A stretch of DNA of 64,000 nucleotides from Amylostereum areolatum (GCA_012932865.1 SAXG01000023.1:499559-563558), one strand, 5' to 3'; numbered from the stretch's first letter, positions 42,582 through 53,851 are shown. Program-made: numbers and translations. The notes: generated by a model from the sequence alone, not told the origin.

Positions 42582-44173
42582 AAATCCTGCGACTCTAGGA
42601 TATCCTTCAACAGTGCCACTGCCTGCTCCTTACCTTCCGCATCCAGATCCTTCAGCTGGCGAGTGATCGCCGCGATGGTTTTGGATGGGTCAGGAGCTGC
42701 TTTCGCAGTGGACAGAGCCGTGTTCGTCGGCAGGGGAGGGGCCTTGGACCCAGTCTCTACTGCGCCCACCCGTCGCGCGCTCGAGTCGCGGTTGGGGCAG
42801 TCGCGAGAGACGTGACCGGCTTGTCGACACATGAAGCACTTGCCTTCGCGCATCATCTTTGCGCGCTCGTCGTCCGTCAGCTTTGCAGGGCGGGTCGAGA
42901 TGTTGGTGAAGGCGCCGACTCGGCGCGACGAGGAGTCGTTGGTCGAACCGTTCGAGGTGAGCGCAGCCCCCTTGGACTGACTGCTCTTCCTCTCCGGGTT
43001 CTCTTCGAGCCACTGGTGGTTGATGCGGCGGGCGCGCTCCTTCCACTCCGCGAGCTTGGTGGGGAACGGGTACGACCGGGCCACCTGCTTGCCGAGGTCA
43101 CGCTGAAGTCCCTTCTTGAAAAAGTGGATTAGCGCCTCGTCGTCGTATGCTGACATGGTTGCCAGCATCTCAAACTCGGTGATAAAGTCAGTGACGTCCC
43201 GGGTGGTCATTGCGAGCTCGTTGATCTTACGCTGAGCCTCTATCTTCGGATCGACGGGCACGAAGTCTTTGCCAAACCTCTCGAAGAGCTCTTTGTAGGA
43301 GTTATAGTGGAGTGTTGGGGGCGTGGGGTCGAGGGTGTCGGCGTCTTCCTTCTCGTCTTCGTCGGCGAAGAGTTCCATGCGGCGATGCGTGGCCCAGGCT
43401 TTCGCCGTGTCGTCCTCCATCAGGCTGAGGAGGAGCATCATCTTGGCGTCATCTGTGGCATAAACATCCTTGTTAACGCGCAGGAACATGCGGAGCTCGA
43501 GGGAGAACCGGAGGGTGTCGCGTCTATCGCCTTTGAATGGCTTTGGCTTGGGGCCGATCTCCCGCTTGGAGACGGCAGGTTTGGATTCGGCATCGGACAT
43601 CTTGTCGAAGGGGAGGGGGACGGTGAGGGATTGGGCGAGTTCTTGATCAAGGCGGCGTAGAGTTTCTCGTCGGCGTTCTTCTGCTTCTTCAACTTCGTCC
43701 TCAACTTGTTTTGCGACAAGGAAGTCGGCGGGGGTGAGGAATTGCTGGTTATGATGCCACGACCAGTGATCTTGGACGGGACTGAACGAAGTGGGCTGCC
43801 ACTCAACTACTGATCGTCCTGGGGTTCCGTTCTTGTTCCGTCTATAGGCGTACCACTTCCCAGTTGTGTCGTTGTGGTTGATCCCTTCTGGGACTTCGAT
43901 TACAGTACGTCGACGGGGTGGGGGCGAGTTGGTCGGAGGGGGGTTCAGGAAGCGCTGTAGAACGTCCGCAGCGGTGGCAAAATCCGATTCTTCGACGTAG
44001 GGTTGTTCATCGCGGTCGTCGAAGTACCAGTCTTGACGTTGCCGGTTTGGTTCGTCGTGTAGCCAACGTACGGATTCCTTAGTCTGCTGCGAGGTGAGGA
44101 TATAGTATTCTTCGGGACAGTAGTCTCGAAAGACGCCTGGGGGAAGGTTCGGGGTGGGGGGACGAGGGGCTGT
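42578..44173 (-). CDS. gag of B2 (intact from first ATG, N-terminal frame truncated at C2)
   Basis: From ATG 43598-43600 (MSDAESKPAVSKREIGPKPK) an uninterrupted 340-codon frame runs to TGA 42578-42580. It has a capsid-like region (FKGDRRDTLRFSLELRMFLR, HFFKKGLQRDLGKQVARSYP) and the zinc knuckle CFMCRQAGHVSRDC near 42800-42840. Upstream the same frame is open up to the C2 junction (about 190 codons) and encodes a conserved N-terminal domain (KWYAYRRNKNGTPGRSVVEW). The sense strand there has only one ATG, out of frame, at about 44010. gag ends in the TTTTTGA string like the other elements. Confidence 0.85.
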   Translation of the reverse strand, partial: TAPRPPTPNLPPGVFRDYCPEEYYILTSQQTKESVRWLHDEPNRQRQDWYFDDRDEQPYVEESDFATAADVLQRFLNPPPTNSPPPRRRTVIEVPEGINHNDTTGKWYAYRRNKNGTPGRSVVEWQPTSFSPVQDHWSWHHNQQFLTPADFLVAKQVEDEVEEAEERRRETLRRLDQELAQSLTVPLPFDKMSDAESKPAVSKREIGPKPKPFKGDRRDTLRFSLELRMFLRVNKDVYATDDAKMMLLLSLMEDDTAKAWATHRRMELFADEDEKEDADTLDPTPPTLHYNSYKELFERFGKDFVPVDPKIEAQRKINELAMTTRDVTDFITEFEMLATMSAYDDEALIHFFKKGLQRDLGKQVARSYPFPTKLAEWKERARRINHQWLEENPERKSSQSKGAALTSNGSTNDSSSRRVGAFTNISTRPAKLTDDERAKMMREGKCFMCRQAGHVSRDCPNRDSSARRVGAVETGSKAPPLPTNTALSTAKAAPDPSKTIAAITRQLKDLDAEGKEQAVALLKDILESQDF

Positions 44174-44713
44174 TGTTAAGGACGGTCCTTATCACGTGAC
44201 AAGCGGCTCAGGCTACAGTATTTGTGTAGATGAGAGGTGGGATCAGGCGATCCAGACGTCTCGTTTATACGAAGGTTGAGGTCGGTAAGCTAGGCAGTAA
44301 GTCTTCGCAGAAGACTTAGGCGAGCTTTCGACTTAGTTACTTTGGGCTCTCTTTAGTATACTTAAGAGGAGGTTCTTTAGTTAGAACAGTCCTGTATTTA
44401 CAAAGAGAACGAGCTGAGGAATGGCTCGTTCGATGAGCCTCCTTTTATAAGAAAGGAGGTCGAGTAAATATATGTACATTGAGCGACGGTCGCATCAAGT
44501 ATCTACGGGGATGAGACTGTGGCACCGTCGCGGCTGTGCCGTTGAGACGGTGACGATCTGTGGCACTGTCGTCGGGACGGTGACGATCTGTGGCACTGTC
44601 GTCGTCGCGTCGTTGAGACGGTTACGAACTGGGGCACAGTCGTAATCCGTCGTTTAGCGACGTCCTTCCTAATAAGGTAATGGAAAATGAAGTACCTTGG
44701 ACAAGTTGTAACA
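44174..44713 (-). repeat. 3' LTR of C2 (type 1)
   Basis: 540 bp. Its U3 contains tandem copies of a GACGGTGACGATCTGTGGCACTG-like word (on the plus strand near 44545-44610). Resembles the LTR at 28991. Confidence 0.9.
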
Positions 44714-44943
44714 CTATCCCCCTCTCTAGAATCTACGTCTCGTAGATTCCTGAATCGAAGCGGTTCTAGAGGGATTTCTTGAACATGCTGTCGATCGCTC
44801 GCTCTTCGCCATTGGAGGAGGAATATTGTTGATGCGAGGAATATGAGGATTGTAAGTCCTACGATGATGCTGATGACGGTGATGAGCCAGCGTGGAGTAG
44901 GCGTATTGAAAATCACGAGATCGGGCGACTGAGTGGGCTGCAT
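44503..44943 (-). CDS. C2 accessory gene 3: single-pass membrane protein
   Basis: Same protein as at 38385, starting MQPTQSPDLVIFNTPTPRW with helix LITVISIIVGLTILIFLAST and QWRRASDRQH. It differs at T-to-I in the helix and D-to-E after it. The conserved part ends at the LTR (about residue 73). In this copy the frame stays open further into the diverged LTR, so the last 70 or so residues are probably not meaningful. Confidence 0.6.
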   Translation of the reverse strand: MQPTQSPDLVIFNTPTPRWLITVISIIVGLTILIFLASTIFLLQWRRASDRQHVQEIPLEPLRFRNLRDVDSREGDSVTTCPRYFIFHYLIRKDVAKRRITTVPQFVTVSTTRRRQCHRSSPSRRQCHRSSPSQRHSRDGATVSSP

Positions 44944-45017
44944 CACGCTTCTGAGTCCTCATGTTTTGATGTTCACTCCTTTTATCCTTATCCGGAATTG
45001 AGCGATAGAATTCTATT

Positions 45018-45401
45018 CTACCGCTTCAGTAACGCCTCTACTACTTTTACGTCCTCCTCGTCCATCGTGGGAGACCCTAGCCGATGCCCTATTCTCGCCG
45101 TCGTCGCGTGGTCCGGGCTTCTGAACCGGGGGCCGTGCTTCCGGAATACCCCTCTAATGCCGCATTTCCCTTTCGACTCCCGCATGGCTTCTTCGTCTAG
45201 ACTTCTCGGCCTTTTCATGGCGCGAGCGACGTCCGGACGGCTTAGGAGTTCCGTGACTCTTTTGAGATGACGAAGGAGTTCTTCGTCTTGTGGGTCGGGC
45301 GTGGGAGTGCGCGAGAGGACGGGCGAGGGAGGAGGAGTGGTAGGGGGAGTGTGGTCGGTGGTGGAGAGGTTGCGCGATGAGGAGGTGAGGGTGGAAGACA
45401 T
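45018..45401 (-). CDS. C2 accessory gene 2: 127-residue basic protein
   Basis: Identical in product to 37927-38310 (MSSTLTSSSRNLSTTDH). Open frame continues 50 codons upstream to an ATG near 45545. Confidence 0.5.
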   Translation of the reverse strand: MSSTLTSSSRNLSTTDHTPPTTPPPSPVLSRTPTPDPQDEELLRHLKRVTELLSRPDVARAMKRPRSLDEEAMRESKGKCGIRGVFRKHGPRFRSPDHATTARIGHRLGSPTMDEEDVKVVEALLKR

Positions 45402-45404
45402 TTG

Positions 45405-45784
45405 GTTGGTGTGGGTGGTGCGAGTGGGTTTGTTTAGACGATGTCTGAGGGTGTTGTGGTCTTTGTAGCTTTCCCTTTTATCCTTACGATGCGGAGGGGC
45501 AATGATGTAATCATTGCCAGCAATCGTAAGCGATGATTCGTACATAATCAAAACTGAGTCGTAAGCAGGCGACGCGTCCAGCGCGTCGCGGAGAGAATAT
45601 CAAGCGTCTCGCCTTCCTCATAGCGATAGAAACCGGTATAGTAGAGAAGTCCGAGGAAAATATGCGTGCGGATGAGGGCGCAGTCCATGATCAGTCCGAG
45701 GAGTATCGTAAGGAGAAATCGTAAAGGCGGGATGATGGGAGAAATAGTCCGAGTGCGTATGATGGGTGAAGTCTGTCCGCGCGC
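45405..45784 (-). other. spacer with hydrophobic small ORF and palindrome
   Basis: Mirror of 37544-37926 in C1. It holds the 46-codon hydrophobic frame and a palindromic segment around the repeated word CTTACGATTGC / GGCAATGATT. No other feature is seen. Confidence 0.4.
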
Positions 45785-47790
45785 TTACCAGGGCTCCGGC
45801 CAGTGATCCTTCGACTCCTCCGCTTCCTGCAAGTCCCAATCTGCTTCCTTCCAGAAGAGATCGTCGACGCGCCATGAGTGATTGAAGCGTGAGGGGGGTT
45901 CTCGTTGAGTGCGGAGCATTGCGTCCTCCCAATACAGCCACTGCTCAGTGGCGTGTTGGGCGGCTTCGTGCGTCAGGCTCTCGCGTCGCGTGAGGAATCC
46001 CAGAAGCTGCCTGTGGGCGCGGGCGGTAGCGTCGGTACGTCGGAGGTGGGGGTGGGACATCAGTGTTCCTGGACCGTAACTGATATCCGGACGGTCCGGG
46101 CGAGGGCGAGGAAGAGGAGTCTGTGGTCGGAGGGGATCGCAGGACCGAGATCGGGGGAAGTGAGGGGGAGCGCCCTTGCGACGGGGGCAATCTCGGCGGA
46201 GATGGCCTCGCTTGCCGCATTTCCAGCAGTGTTTCCGCGGCTTCGAGGGAATCGCGTCCCACTTCTCTTGCGTCCACGTGGTTGGTTCGTCGCTCCATGG
46301 GTCCGAGGGATTCTCGGCTACTTCCTTCGTCCTGTTGTCCTTCTCCGATTTGTCCGCCGAGCTGTCCGATTCGTCCGCTGAACTGTCCGACTCGTCCGTT
46401 AGGTTGAGTTCCTGTCTCCGGCGAGCGCGGTCTTCCATCATCCGATCGACTATCTTCTTGAGTTCCTTGAAGTTCTTCCTCACCCGATGCATCGGGGAGT
46501 CTGAACTCTCTGATCCGCTTGAACGGTCTTCCGTCGGGGTCGACAGAATCATGTTTACGTCGCTGTGCGGTGACTCGGGGATCCTGGGTGACGGGATCTC
46601 GAGCGTGGTCGGGGTGCGGACGTAGGAATGAGGGATAGGGGGCAGGGTTTCCGTGCCACGGCATGGGAGCGTCGCTAGCAGATAGTGGGAATGGAGTTGG
46701 CGGTCTAGACACGGCGGACAGCCGAGGAGGTGTCCTAGGTACCGGTCGCGGACTGCTGGCCGGTCGTCCGGTCGGTTGTCTGGGCTCTGGAAGGACCAGG
46801 GACTGTCCCGATAGCTCTCTTGGCAGGGGCTGTCCGAACTGCTCTTCGGGTAATCCGTTTCTAGCGACGGGAGGCTGGACGGGGTTAATCTGGGTGATGC
46901 CGGGGATGGGTAAGGATCCTGGTGGCGTGGGGGCGGTGACGGGTCGTGGAGGGGCGTTAGGAAGGAACGGGGGTCTGGTGAGGGCGGGTGCGATGGGATC
47001 GGGTCGAACAGTATAGCCCGGGGAGATGTGATGTCCATGGAAGATGAGGTCGATGTCGGGGCCTTCGCGTGGCGACATATGGGGAACTCCGGTAGTTTCC
47101 ATTCGTCTTCGGAGGATTTCTCCTTCGTAGGCGGCACGGAAGGTATGTCTTTCCCAGTTGAGCCAGTTGACTCGGAGTCCGACTTCAGTGAGGAACTTTC
47201 GGAGTTCTGCGACGTTGAGTATAGCCGCTGCGCTAGCTTCCTGAATCGTCGAAGGAGCTTGACCTCTCGTTCCTCCATTTCGGTCGAGAGCGTCAGGTAC
47301 CTCAAGTCCAGCTGGTGGAGTTCTTCGTCGAGCATCTTGTTGTGGTCTTCCAGGATGCCCTGGACGTCGGCCGACTCCCTCCTGAGGTCGTCGATCCGCT
47401 GCCTGGCCTGCTCGATCGCTACTCCGGCTATCATGTGGGCTATTTGATTCTCGAGTATCGGGGAATCGGGTGTTGGGACCTTCGTCGCTCCGGACCACGG
47501 GAATTGCATTGGCACCTGTGAGGAATCCGGGTGCTTCAGTTAGGGTTCTTCTGTATGCTTCTAATCAGCTTACCCCCTGTTCTTCCGTCTGGTCCTGACC
47601 TAGACGGAGGAGGTACTGACTTAATTGCGAAGATTGCTGCCGATCGAGCGATGAAGCAGTCTCCACAGAGAGTGCGTTCCTGTTGAGTGTGGTGTGCTTT
47701 GTTGCAGACGAGGCGGATGCGTTCGACATTGTTGGTTGAGACGGTCTGATTGGTAGAGGAGATGTTGGTTGCGTTCGGGGTGGTGGACAT
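45785..47790 (-). CDS. C2 accessory gene 1: spliced coiled-coil / zinc-knuckle protein, both frames intact
   Basis: Exon 1 from ATG 47788-47790 (MSTTPNATNISS). Intron with alternative donors as in C1 and an acceptor just before 47515. Frame 1 then runs 576 codons from 47515 to TAA at 45785 without interruption: coiled coil, Ser/Pro linker, zinc knuckle CWKCGKRGHLRRDC, and a C-terminal part (ARAHRQLLGFLTRRESLTHE, WYWED-like Trp-rich end, PEPW). Frame 2 is open for 517 codons at 45945-47498. Codon third positions look coding for frame 1 in the first 0.3 kb and last 0.7 kb, and for frame 2 in the middle (mirror of 36100-36810). So either dual coding or two compensating shifts in the family ancestor are possible. 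Confidence 0.6.
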
Positions 47791-47872
47791 TGGTGATCTG
47801 TCTTGTTGAACCTGTAGGGTTTTTATCCCCCCCTTGTTGGCAGTGCATTCGCCTGAATGCCGTTGAGTCTCA

Positions 47873-50800
47873 CTAATGTCTTACTTTCGTCTTGCGTTTC
47901 TTTCGTCTTGTTGGTCTTCGTTCTCGCTGCGTTGCGTCGGTTTCGTCGCGATCAGTGGCTTCTGTGTTGGTATCTTTGATTGGCTGTGGTGGTAACTTCG
48001 GTGCCTTGGGGTTATTACGATGGAACTCTGCGATCGCATCTTTTGATCCTTCGAGATTAGATGCTGGTTCCCATGTGTTACCGGAGTCGGGGTATCCTTT
48101 CCATTTTACGAAGTAATGTAACGGTTCGGAATATCGTTTGTCTAGTTTCGAGGCTATTATTGTTTCCAGTTCGTAGAGTTCTTCATCGTTTACTAGTTCC
48201 GGAGGCGGTTTTTCGTAAGCTTCTCCATATTGTTCTGTTTCTTTGAACGGAATTAATAGTGCCGCGTGAAATACCGGATGTATCTTCCACTTTGCCGGTA
48301 GTTCTAAGCGATAGGTTACTGGTCCTATTACTTTTTCGATTTTGAATGGGCCGAATCGCTTTGGTGCTAGTTTAGTTTTCGGGTATACCGTGTTAAGATT
48401 TTTTCCGTCTAACCATACTTGGTCACCCTGTTTGAGTTGATCTCACAGTGTGAGCGTTTGATCGTGCTGCATTTTCATCAGTTTGGCAGCTATTTCCAGA
48501 CTTGCTTCTGCGTTGTTCCATGCGTCTTTAAAGTTCTTTATTCTTTCTTCGGCCGTCGGTATTCGCGGATCGGTTGGTATTGTCGGGTTAAAAACCGGTT
48601 GATACCCATGTAGGAGTTCAAATGGGGAGGTTTTCGTAGCTGAATGTTGTCTTACATTGTGTGCAAATTCTGCTTTTGGTAGAAGTTTTGCCCAATTCGT
48701 TTGATCTCCGTTGCAGAATGCTCGAAGATATTGTTCTAATTCTTGATTCACTCTTTCTGTTTCGCCATCCGTTTGGGGATGATACGCTGTACTGAGCGAC
48801 GAGATAACTCCGAGGCTTTCGCAGATGGATTGGAATACTTTGGATGCGAATTGAGGGCCTCTGTCCGATATCATTCTTTTCCATAGTCCAAATCGTCTGT
48901 AAACATTGTCGATCAGAAGATCAGCTGTTTCTTCTGCGTTGATCGTCTTTAGGCACGGCGTGAATACTGCGGTTTTAGTGAACCTGTCGACGACTACGTT
49001 GATCGAATCGAATCCGTTGGAGATCGGAAGGTCTGTAATAAAATCCGATGTGATCGTTTCCCATGGTCGTTCTGGTATTTCCGTAGGTTGTAATGGATGT
49101 TTTGCCGGATGTGTGACATTCTTCGTTGACTGGCATACGGGACATCCTTGAACATAACCTTTCACGAAGGAAATCATCTTTGGCCACCAAAAGTTTCTTT
49201 GTACCAGCTCTAGAGTTTTCATTTCGCCTGGATGTCCAATTGTTTCCAGATCATGATGCGACTTTAGGATCCTGCGTCTAAGTTCGAGATTCTGTGGCAC
49301 ATAGATCTTTCCTTTTCTGATGATCAGATCGTTCTCGAAGTTCCAATCTTCGATTCCTTTTGCGAGGGTGCGTGGTCCCGATCTTTTGATTGTCTCTAAC
49401 GCTGTCCAAACCTCATCATCTAGGTGTGAGAAGTTTCTTAGTTCTTTGAGAAGTTCTTTGTCTCCGACTGCTTCGACTGCTCCTCTTCCGGTGGCTCTAG
49501 TCCTGAAAACCGAAGGGTGAAGCAGGATGCGATCGTCGTTGTCTGGAATATCTTCCTTATGATCTGGTCTTCTAGAAAGTCCATCTGCCTTGTTTGTACT
49601 TCCTGGTTTGTGTACCAAGGTGTAGTCGAAACGGGACAGATACAAGCTCCATCGTGCTTGTCGTCGATTGAGTTTCTGAGCTGTTGTGAAATATTCTAGA
49701 TTTTTATGATCTGTCCAGATTTCGACTTTGTGGTTCGCTCCTTCTAGATAGTGTCGCCAGTGTTCTAAGGCTTTCACTACTCCTAAGAGTTCTTTGTCGT
49801 ATATCTCGTAATTTTGTTCCGCGGGAGATAGTGATTTGGATAGGTACGCGACCGGATGCCATCTTTCGATCTCATCTGGCTGCGATAGGATGGCTCCGTA
49901 CGCAAAGTCGGAGGCGTCACTCTCTATGCGGAATGGTTTGTTTTCATCGGGCATGATTAAGATTGGGGACGATGTGAATTCTCGTTTCAGTCTTTCGAAG
50001 GTACGTTCACATTCGGCCATCCAGTTCCATTCGTGGTCTTTCTTTGTGAGCTGGAATAGGGGTCTGGCGATCTTGGAATAGTCTTTGATGAAGCGTCGAT
50101 AGAAATTTCCAAATCCGAGGAATGATTGGACTTCTTTTACTTTCCTTGGTGTGGGCCATTCGGCTAGTCCTTGGACTTTGACCGGATCCATCTGTACCTT
50201 GTTGTGCGTGATTATCACGCCTAGGTACTCGATCAATGGTTGTTCGAAGAAGCACTTCTCTGGTTTGAGGAATAGATCGTTCCGTTCTAGAAGTTGGAGG
50301 GCTTCTTTCATCAGTTTTCTATGTTCGTCGAGTGTTTCTGTAAATATCAGTATGTCATCCATATAGACCACTACTTTTCCGGTGTCTATTAATTCTTTGA
50401 ACAGTGCGTTCATCATTGCTTGGAATGTTGCGGGTGAGTTGGTTAGTCCGAAGAACATTACCATTGGTTCGAAAAGGCCTCTGTTTGTTTTGAACGCAGC
50501 TTTCCATTGATCTCCTTCTTTGATCCGAACATTGTTGTATCCCCATCGGAGATCGAGCTTTGAGAAGATCTTAGCGCCCTTTAATTTGTCGATGAGATCT
50601 GAGATGAGTGGTATCGGGTATTCATTTTTAACCGTGATCGAGTTAAGATAGCGATAGTCCTGTACTGGTCGAAGAGATCCGTCTTTCTTCTTGATAAAGA
50701 AGAAGGGCGATGATATCTCTGATTTTGATTCTCGGATGTACCCTTTTCGTAGATGCTCGTCTATGAATGTGTCCAGTTCCTTCCGTTCTGGTACCGTCAT

Positions 50801-51760
50801 TGGGTATACTTTGCAATTTCGAGGTTTCCATCCTTCAGTCAGGTCTATCGCGTGATCCCAAGGTCTGCTGATTGGAAAGCGTTCCGACGCTTTCTTTTCG
50901 AATACCTTCTGATACTGTTTGTAACTAGACGGAATCATCTCATCGAGTGTCTTCTTCTTCTCTCCTATGGCCGCTCTTTCTGCGAGTTCTTGTGCCTTGG
51001 TTGCTCTTGCTGTTATCCAAATACCGGGTTCGTTTGCTTCTTTTGCAATCGGCATTGTTTCTACGTCAGTTTTTCCATGGAATGTTCTGACTATCCTGAT
51101 ATCGGCGAGATCGGAGTTGGATTCGGGGTCTTCTTGTTCTTCTATCGTTGCGTGATGGTTGATCTCCTGTTCTTCGAATGATTGTAGAGAGTGTTCGTCT
51201 TTTCCTTGGACGATCATTGTTTTACTGGTAGTGAGGCACGTACCTGGACATGTTTGTAGTGTAATCTGTCTCTTTCTCCAATCGATATGAGGATTGTGTT
51301 TCTTGAGCCAAGGGGTTCCTAAGATTACTTCGTCTCCTCCCAGGGCTGTGACGAACAATCCTAGGTTTTCGCGGTGAATTTCTCCGTTGATCCCTTCCAT
51401 CGTCATTGGAAGGTACACTTTCTGTTTGATCTCTCCTAGAGTGTTCCTAGATCCATCAACGTTATATATTGGTATTGGCTTCTTCAATTGGATCAGATTC
51501 ATCTTGTGTTTTCGTACGAAATCTGGATGGATCAGGGTACTGCTTGCTCCGCTATCGAGCAGTGCTTTTGCGGCGGCTTTACGGAACTTTCCATGAAATG
51601 TAACAGGTATATGAATTGATGGAGCGTGCGTTGCTCCATCTTGGTATGACCTTATATACACTGTTCTATTTACGTCATCTCCTGTTTCCTGCACAGGAGA
51701 CCGATTTGAAAAGTTCATTGTCTGTGTCCTTTCAACAGCCGCGGTTGAAGGACGATTCAA
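47873..51760 (-). pseudogene. pol of C2: protease-RT-RNase H-integrase-chromodomain with one TGA
   Basis: Uninterrupted 1105-codon frame 51760-48443: protease KALLDSGASSTLIHPDFV near 51560; RT with [18 protein letters not shown] and [13 protein letters not shown] near 50345-50375; RNase H (ESDASDFAYGAILSQ, YDKELLGV, TDHKNLEYF); integrase zinc module (HHDLETIGHPGEMKTLELVQ, CPVCQSTK) and DDE core (SDFITDLP, ISDRGPQFAS, TERVNQELEQ). A TGA at 48443-48445 interrupts the region after MQHDQTLTL; the frame goes on with WLDGKNLN, GPFKIEKVIG and a chromodomain (HYFVKWKGYPDSGNTWEPAS near 48090) to a Lys/Arg-rich end at TAG 47873-47875. The TGA fits a CGA-to-TGA change and is shared with C1. Starts by -1 shift from gag. 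Confidence 0.93.
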
Positions 51761-51763
51761 AAA
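51757..51763 (-). other. gag-pol junction TTTTTGA of C2
   Basis: gag reads GGT-TTT-TGA; pol is in the -1 frame from the overlapping TTG. Confidence 0.75.
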
Positions 51764-53037
51764 CCCTGATTGTCTTTGAACATGTTGGCAGTGCGTGCGA
51801 ACGTTTCACTGTCCATCTTGTTCACAAGCTTGGTGATCTGATCAATCGGGGATTCTTCCTCTGTTAGATTCGCTGTTCGTGCATTGATCGTTGTTTGGGT
51901 ACGTTTCTCTGGGCAGTTCCTGGAGATGTGTCCTGGCTTTCGGCAATAGAAGCATGATCCTGATTTCTGGAGTTCGGTACGTTCTTGCGGGGTAAGTCGT
52001 CTGAAGTTTCGGTTATTGTTTCCGGTTTGAGCGGCCCTGGCGGTGGTAACGTTCCCTTTATTTCCGTTTCCTCTTCGGAATGGAACGTACGTCTGTGGTT
52101 TCTTGTATAGAAGGGTGAGATCACTCGTCGGGTTCATTGGTCTCGTATAATGTCGTTGGAATGCTTGAGCTTCTCGCCAGTTATTATCGATGCGCAGTGC
52201 GAGTTCATACCATTCGTCGATATCGTTCGAGATGTGATCTCTCTTGAATTGGTCGATCAATGCTTTATGATCGTAACCGGCTTCCATAGCATAGTCTCTA
52301 AAGACCGTGATGTAATCTTTGGTTTCCATAGTGCCTTGTTCCAGGCGCTGTATGTTGAATCTAGCGTCTCTTCCGGGGTCTATTTCTCCAAAGGTTTCTA
52401 AGAAGTAGTCACGGAATCCTGTCCATGGAAGATACCTTTCTGGATCTATGCCGCGCTCTCGTGTCTTATCGATCTTGCTTATTAAGAGGGACGCCCAGTG
52501 AAGGGCGGGTCCATCTGTGAGATGCGAGAGTACAAAGGTTATCTTACGCATGTTGGTTTTGTATGCGTTGGGGAATGCTATGAAGCGAAGTACGCATTGT
52601 TCAATGAATTTTGCTGCCTTCGCTCGGTCTCTTCCGTCGTACACTCCTAGCGCGTTCAGTTTGAATCCTTTGTCTTTGTCTTCGGGTTTAGATCCAATCG
52701 TTCCTGTTCCTCCCGGTGGTGAATGCCATGGTGGGTGTCTCGGTCCTTCCGGAAGATCTGCGGTTGCTCCTCTTCCGAATACATAGTCCTGAACCTTTTT
52801 TCCTTTCTCATTATCAGCTGATCGGTCAGAAGGCGATGATGGTTGCGGTGATGGTGCTTTCCATCCTATTGGTTCGCCTAAACCGAATCCTATGGGGAAT
52901 CGAGCCTTATGTCCCGGTTTCGCGGGATCGGCTGGTGTTGGAGTTGCAGGCGTCTGGAGCGGTATACTAGTTTCTCCAGGGGGGACATTGCTAAGTGTGG
53001 CGGCGGGGTTGGGTATCGAGGTGGTAGTGTCTCCCAT
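51757..53037 (-). CDS. gag of C2
   Basis: 426 codons from ATG 53035-53037 (MGDTTTSIPNPAATLSNV) to TGA. Pro-rich start, capsid-like region (GRDRAKAAKFIEQCVLRFIA, LPWTGFRDYFLETFGEIDPG, MEAGYDHKALIDQFKRDH) and one CCHC knuckle CFYCRKPGHISRNC near 51930-51970. The same frame stays open about 255 codons upstream to the LTR border and encodes a tyrosine/tryptophan-rich, protein-like sequence (HHWTFDPYNLIFYHDGAFTA, YAYQWNPPIYRYNLPPAAEY), yet contains no ATG, TTG, CTG or GTG that I can see. Start choice is therefore uncertain. Confidence 0.9.
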   Translation of the reverse strand: MGDTTTSIPNPAATLSNVPPGETSIPLQTPATPTPADPAKPGHKARFPIGFGLGEPIGWKAPSPQPSSPSDRSADNEKGKKVQDYVFGRGATADLPEGPRHPPWHSPPGGTGTIGSKPEDKDKGFKLNALGVYDGRDRAKAAKFIEQCVLRFIAFPNAYKTNMRKITFVLSHLTDGPALHWASLLISKIDKTRERGIDPERYLPWTGFRDYFLETFGEIDPGRDARFNIQRLEQGTMETKDYITVFRDYAMEAGYDHKALIDQFKRDHISNDIDEWYELALRIDNNWREAQAFQRHYTRPMNPTSDLTLLYKKPQTYVPFRRGNGNKGNVTTARAAQTGNNNRNFRRLTPQERTELQKSGSCFYCRKPGHISRNCPEKRTQTTINARTANLTEEESPIDQITKLVNKMDSETFARTANMFKDNQGF

Positions 53038-53851
53038 TGTCGTGACGTTCTCTGGTCTTCCGAATAGATTCCCTTGTCTTCCTTTTCTGGTTTCGAAGAT
53101 ATCTTTGTCTGATTTAACTGATGGAGATCCTGTTGATTCTTCTGTATGTCTTTCCGTTTCTGTTGCGCTCGCTGGGCTGCCTTCTCGACTTCCTCCGGAA
53201 TCGGACTTAATTTGGGGGCTTGATACAGTTCTCTTAGGTTCTGGCGCGGTTTCTTCTGGAGGCTGTGCGCTTGCTGCGGGTTCTTGAGGATGCTGGAGTT
53301 CGGTTTGAGGGTTCTGTGGTTCGGTTGTCGTGTCGGTTGTGTCGGTATCGGGATCAAATTCCCAGTAGTCCTTAATATTCCCGGTGTAAGGTTTCTCTTC
53401 GACTTTCTGTGCGTCCGGGTGTTTCCAGAGTTCTTCTGATGAGAGGGGCCCGATATGAGGTCTTGAATAATCTGGGCGCTTCCAATGTGAATTGTCGTAG
53501 CTTCCGTCTTCCTTTTCTCTTTTGGATCTATCCTTGAAGTATTCTGCTGCTGGGGGAAGGTTGTATCTGTATATAGGCGGGTTCCACTGGTATGCGTATG
53601 TCCCTTTGCTTTCTTTTGCGGTGAATGCTCCGTCGTGATAAAAGATGAGATTATAGGGATCAAATGTCCAGTGATGATTTTCTTTTCCGTTGGGAAATTC
53701 TCGACTACAATCTGATTGGGGATAAGGGATTTCGAAGTCTGATGGTCTTTTCTCAGCGGGTTGTTCCGCTGGCTCCGTGGTGGGTGTTTTTTCGTTTGAC
53801 GCCCTGCGCCAAACTGTAGGGTGAGCTAGTGTAGAGGAGAGCTCGTTCTAG
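53038..53851 (-). other. ATG-free leader of C2
   Basis: No CAT on the plus strand over 814 bp, so no sense ATG in any frame between the LTR and the gag ATG. Antisense ATGs are frequent here. Confidence 0.85.
53840..53849 (-). promoter_or_regulatory. self-priming primer-binding site of C2
   Basis: Sense strand AGAACGAGCT, 2 nt after the 5' LTR, is the exact complement of AGCTCGTTCT in R (complement of 54084-54093), itself about 35 bp after the TATA box. No tRNA-like TGG follows the LTR directly. Confidence 0.7.

Larger units (their letters stand above)
39099..44173 (-). mobile_element. B2: middle part of a B-family chromovirus (minus strand)
   Basis: Contains gag and most of pol of a B element. 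It is bounded on the left by C1 at GTCGA inside the integrase C-terminal region and on the right by C2 just upstream of the conserved gag N-terminal frame. Its missing 3' part is at 54336-55302 in the opposite orientation. No 5' LTR is present. Confidence 0.92.

Noticed and set aside
50753..51181. 142-codon ORF opposite pol of C2 (and its mirror at 32143-32571)
   Set aside because: Antisense shadow of the protease-RT linker; Phe/Cys/Arg-rich with no protein-like pattern, and present only because pol codon usage is poor in antisense stops.
52890..53663. 257-codon frame in the C2 leader starting MIPIISSFITTEHSPQKKAKG
   Set aside because: Starts with a non-ATG codon and is the Lys/Gln-rich shadow of the Gag-continuous frame; C1 does not keep it open over the same length.
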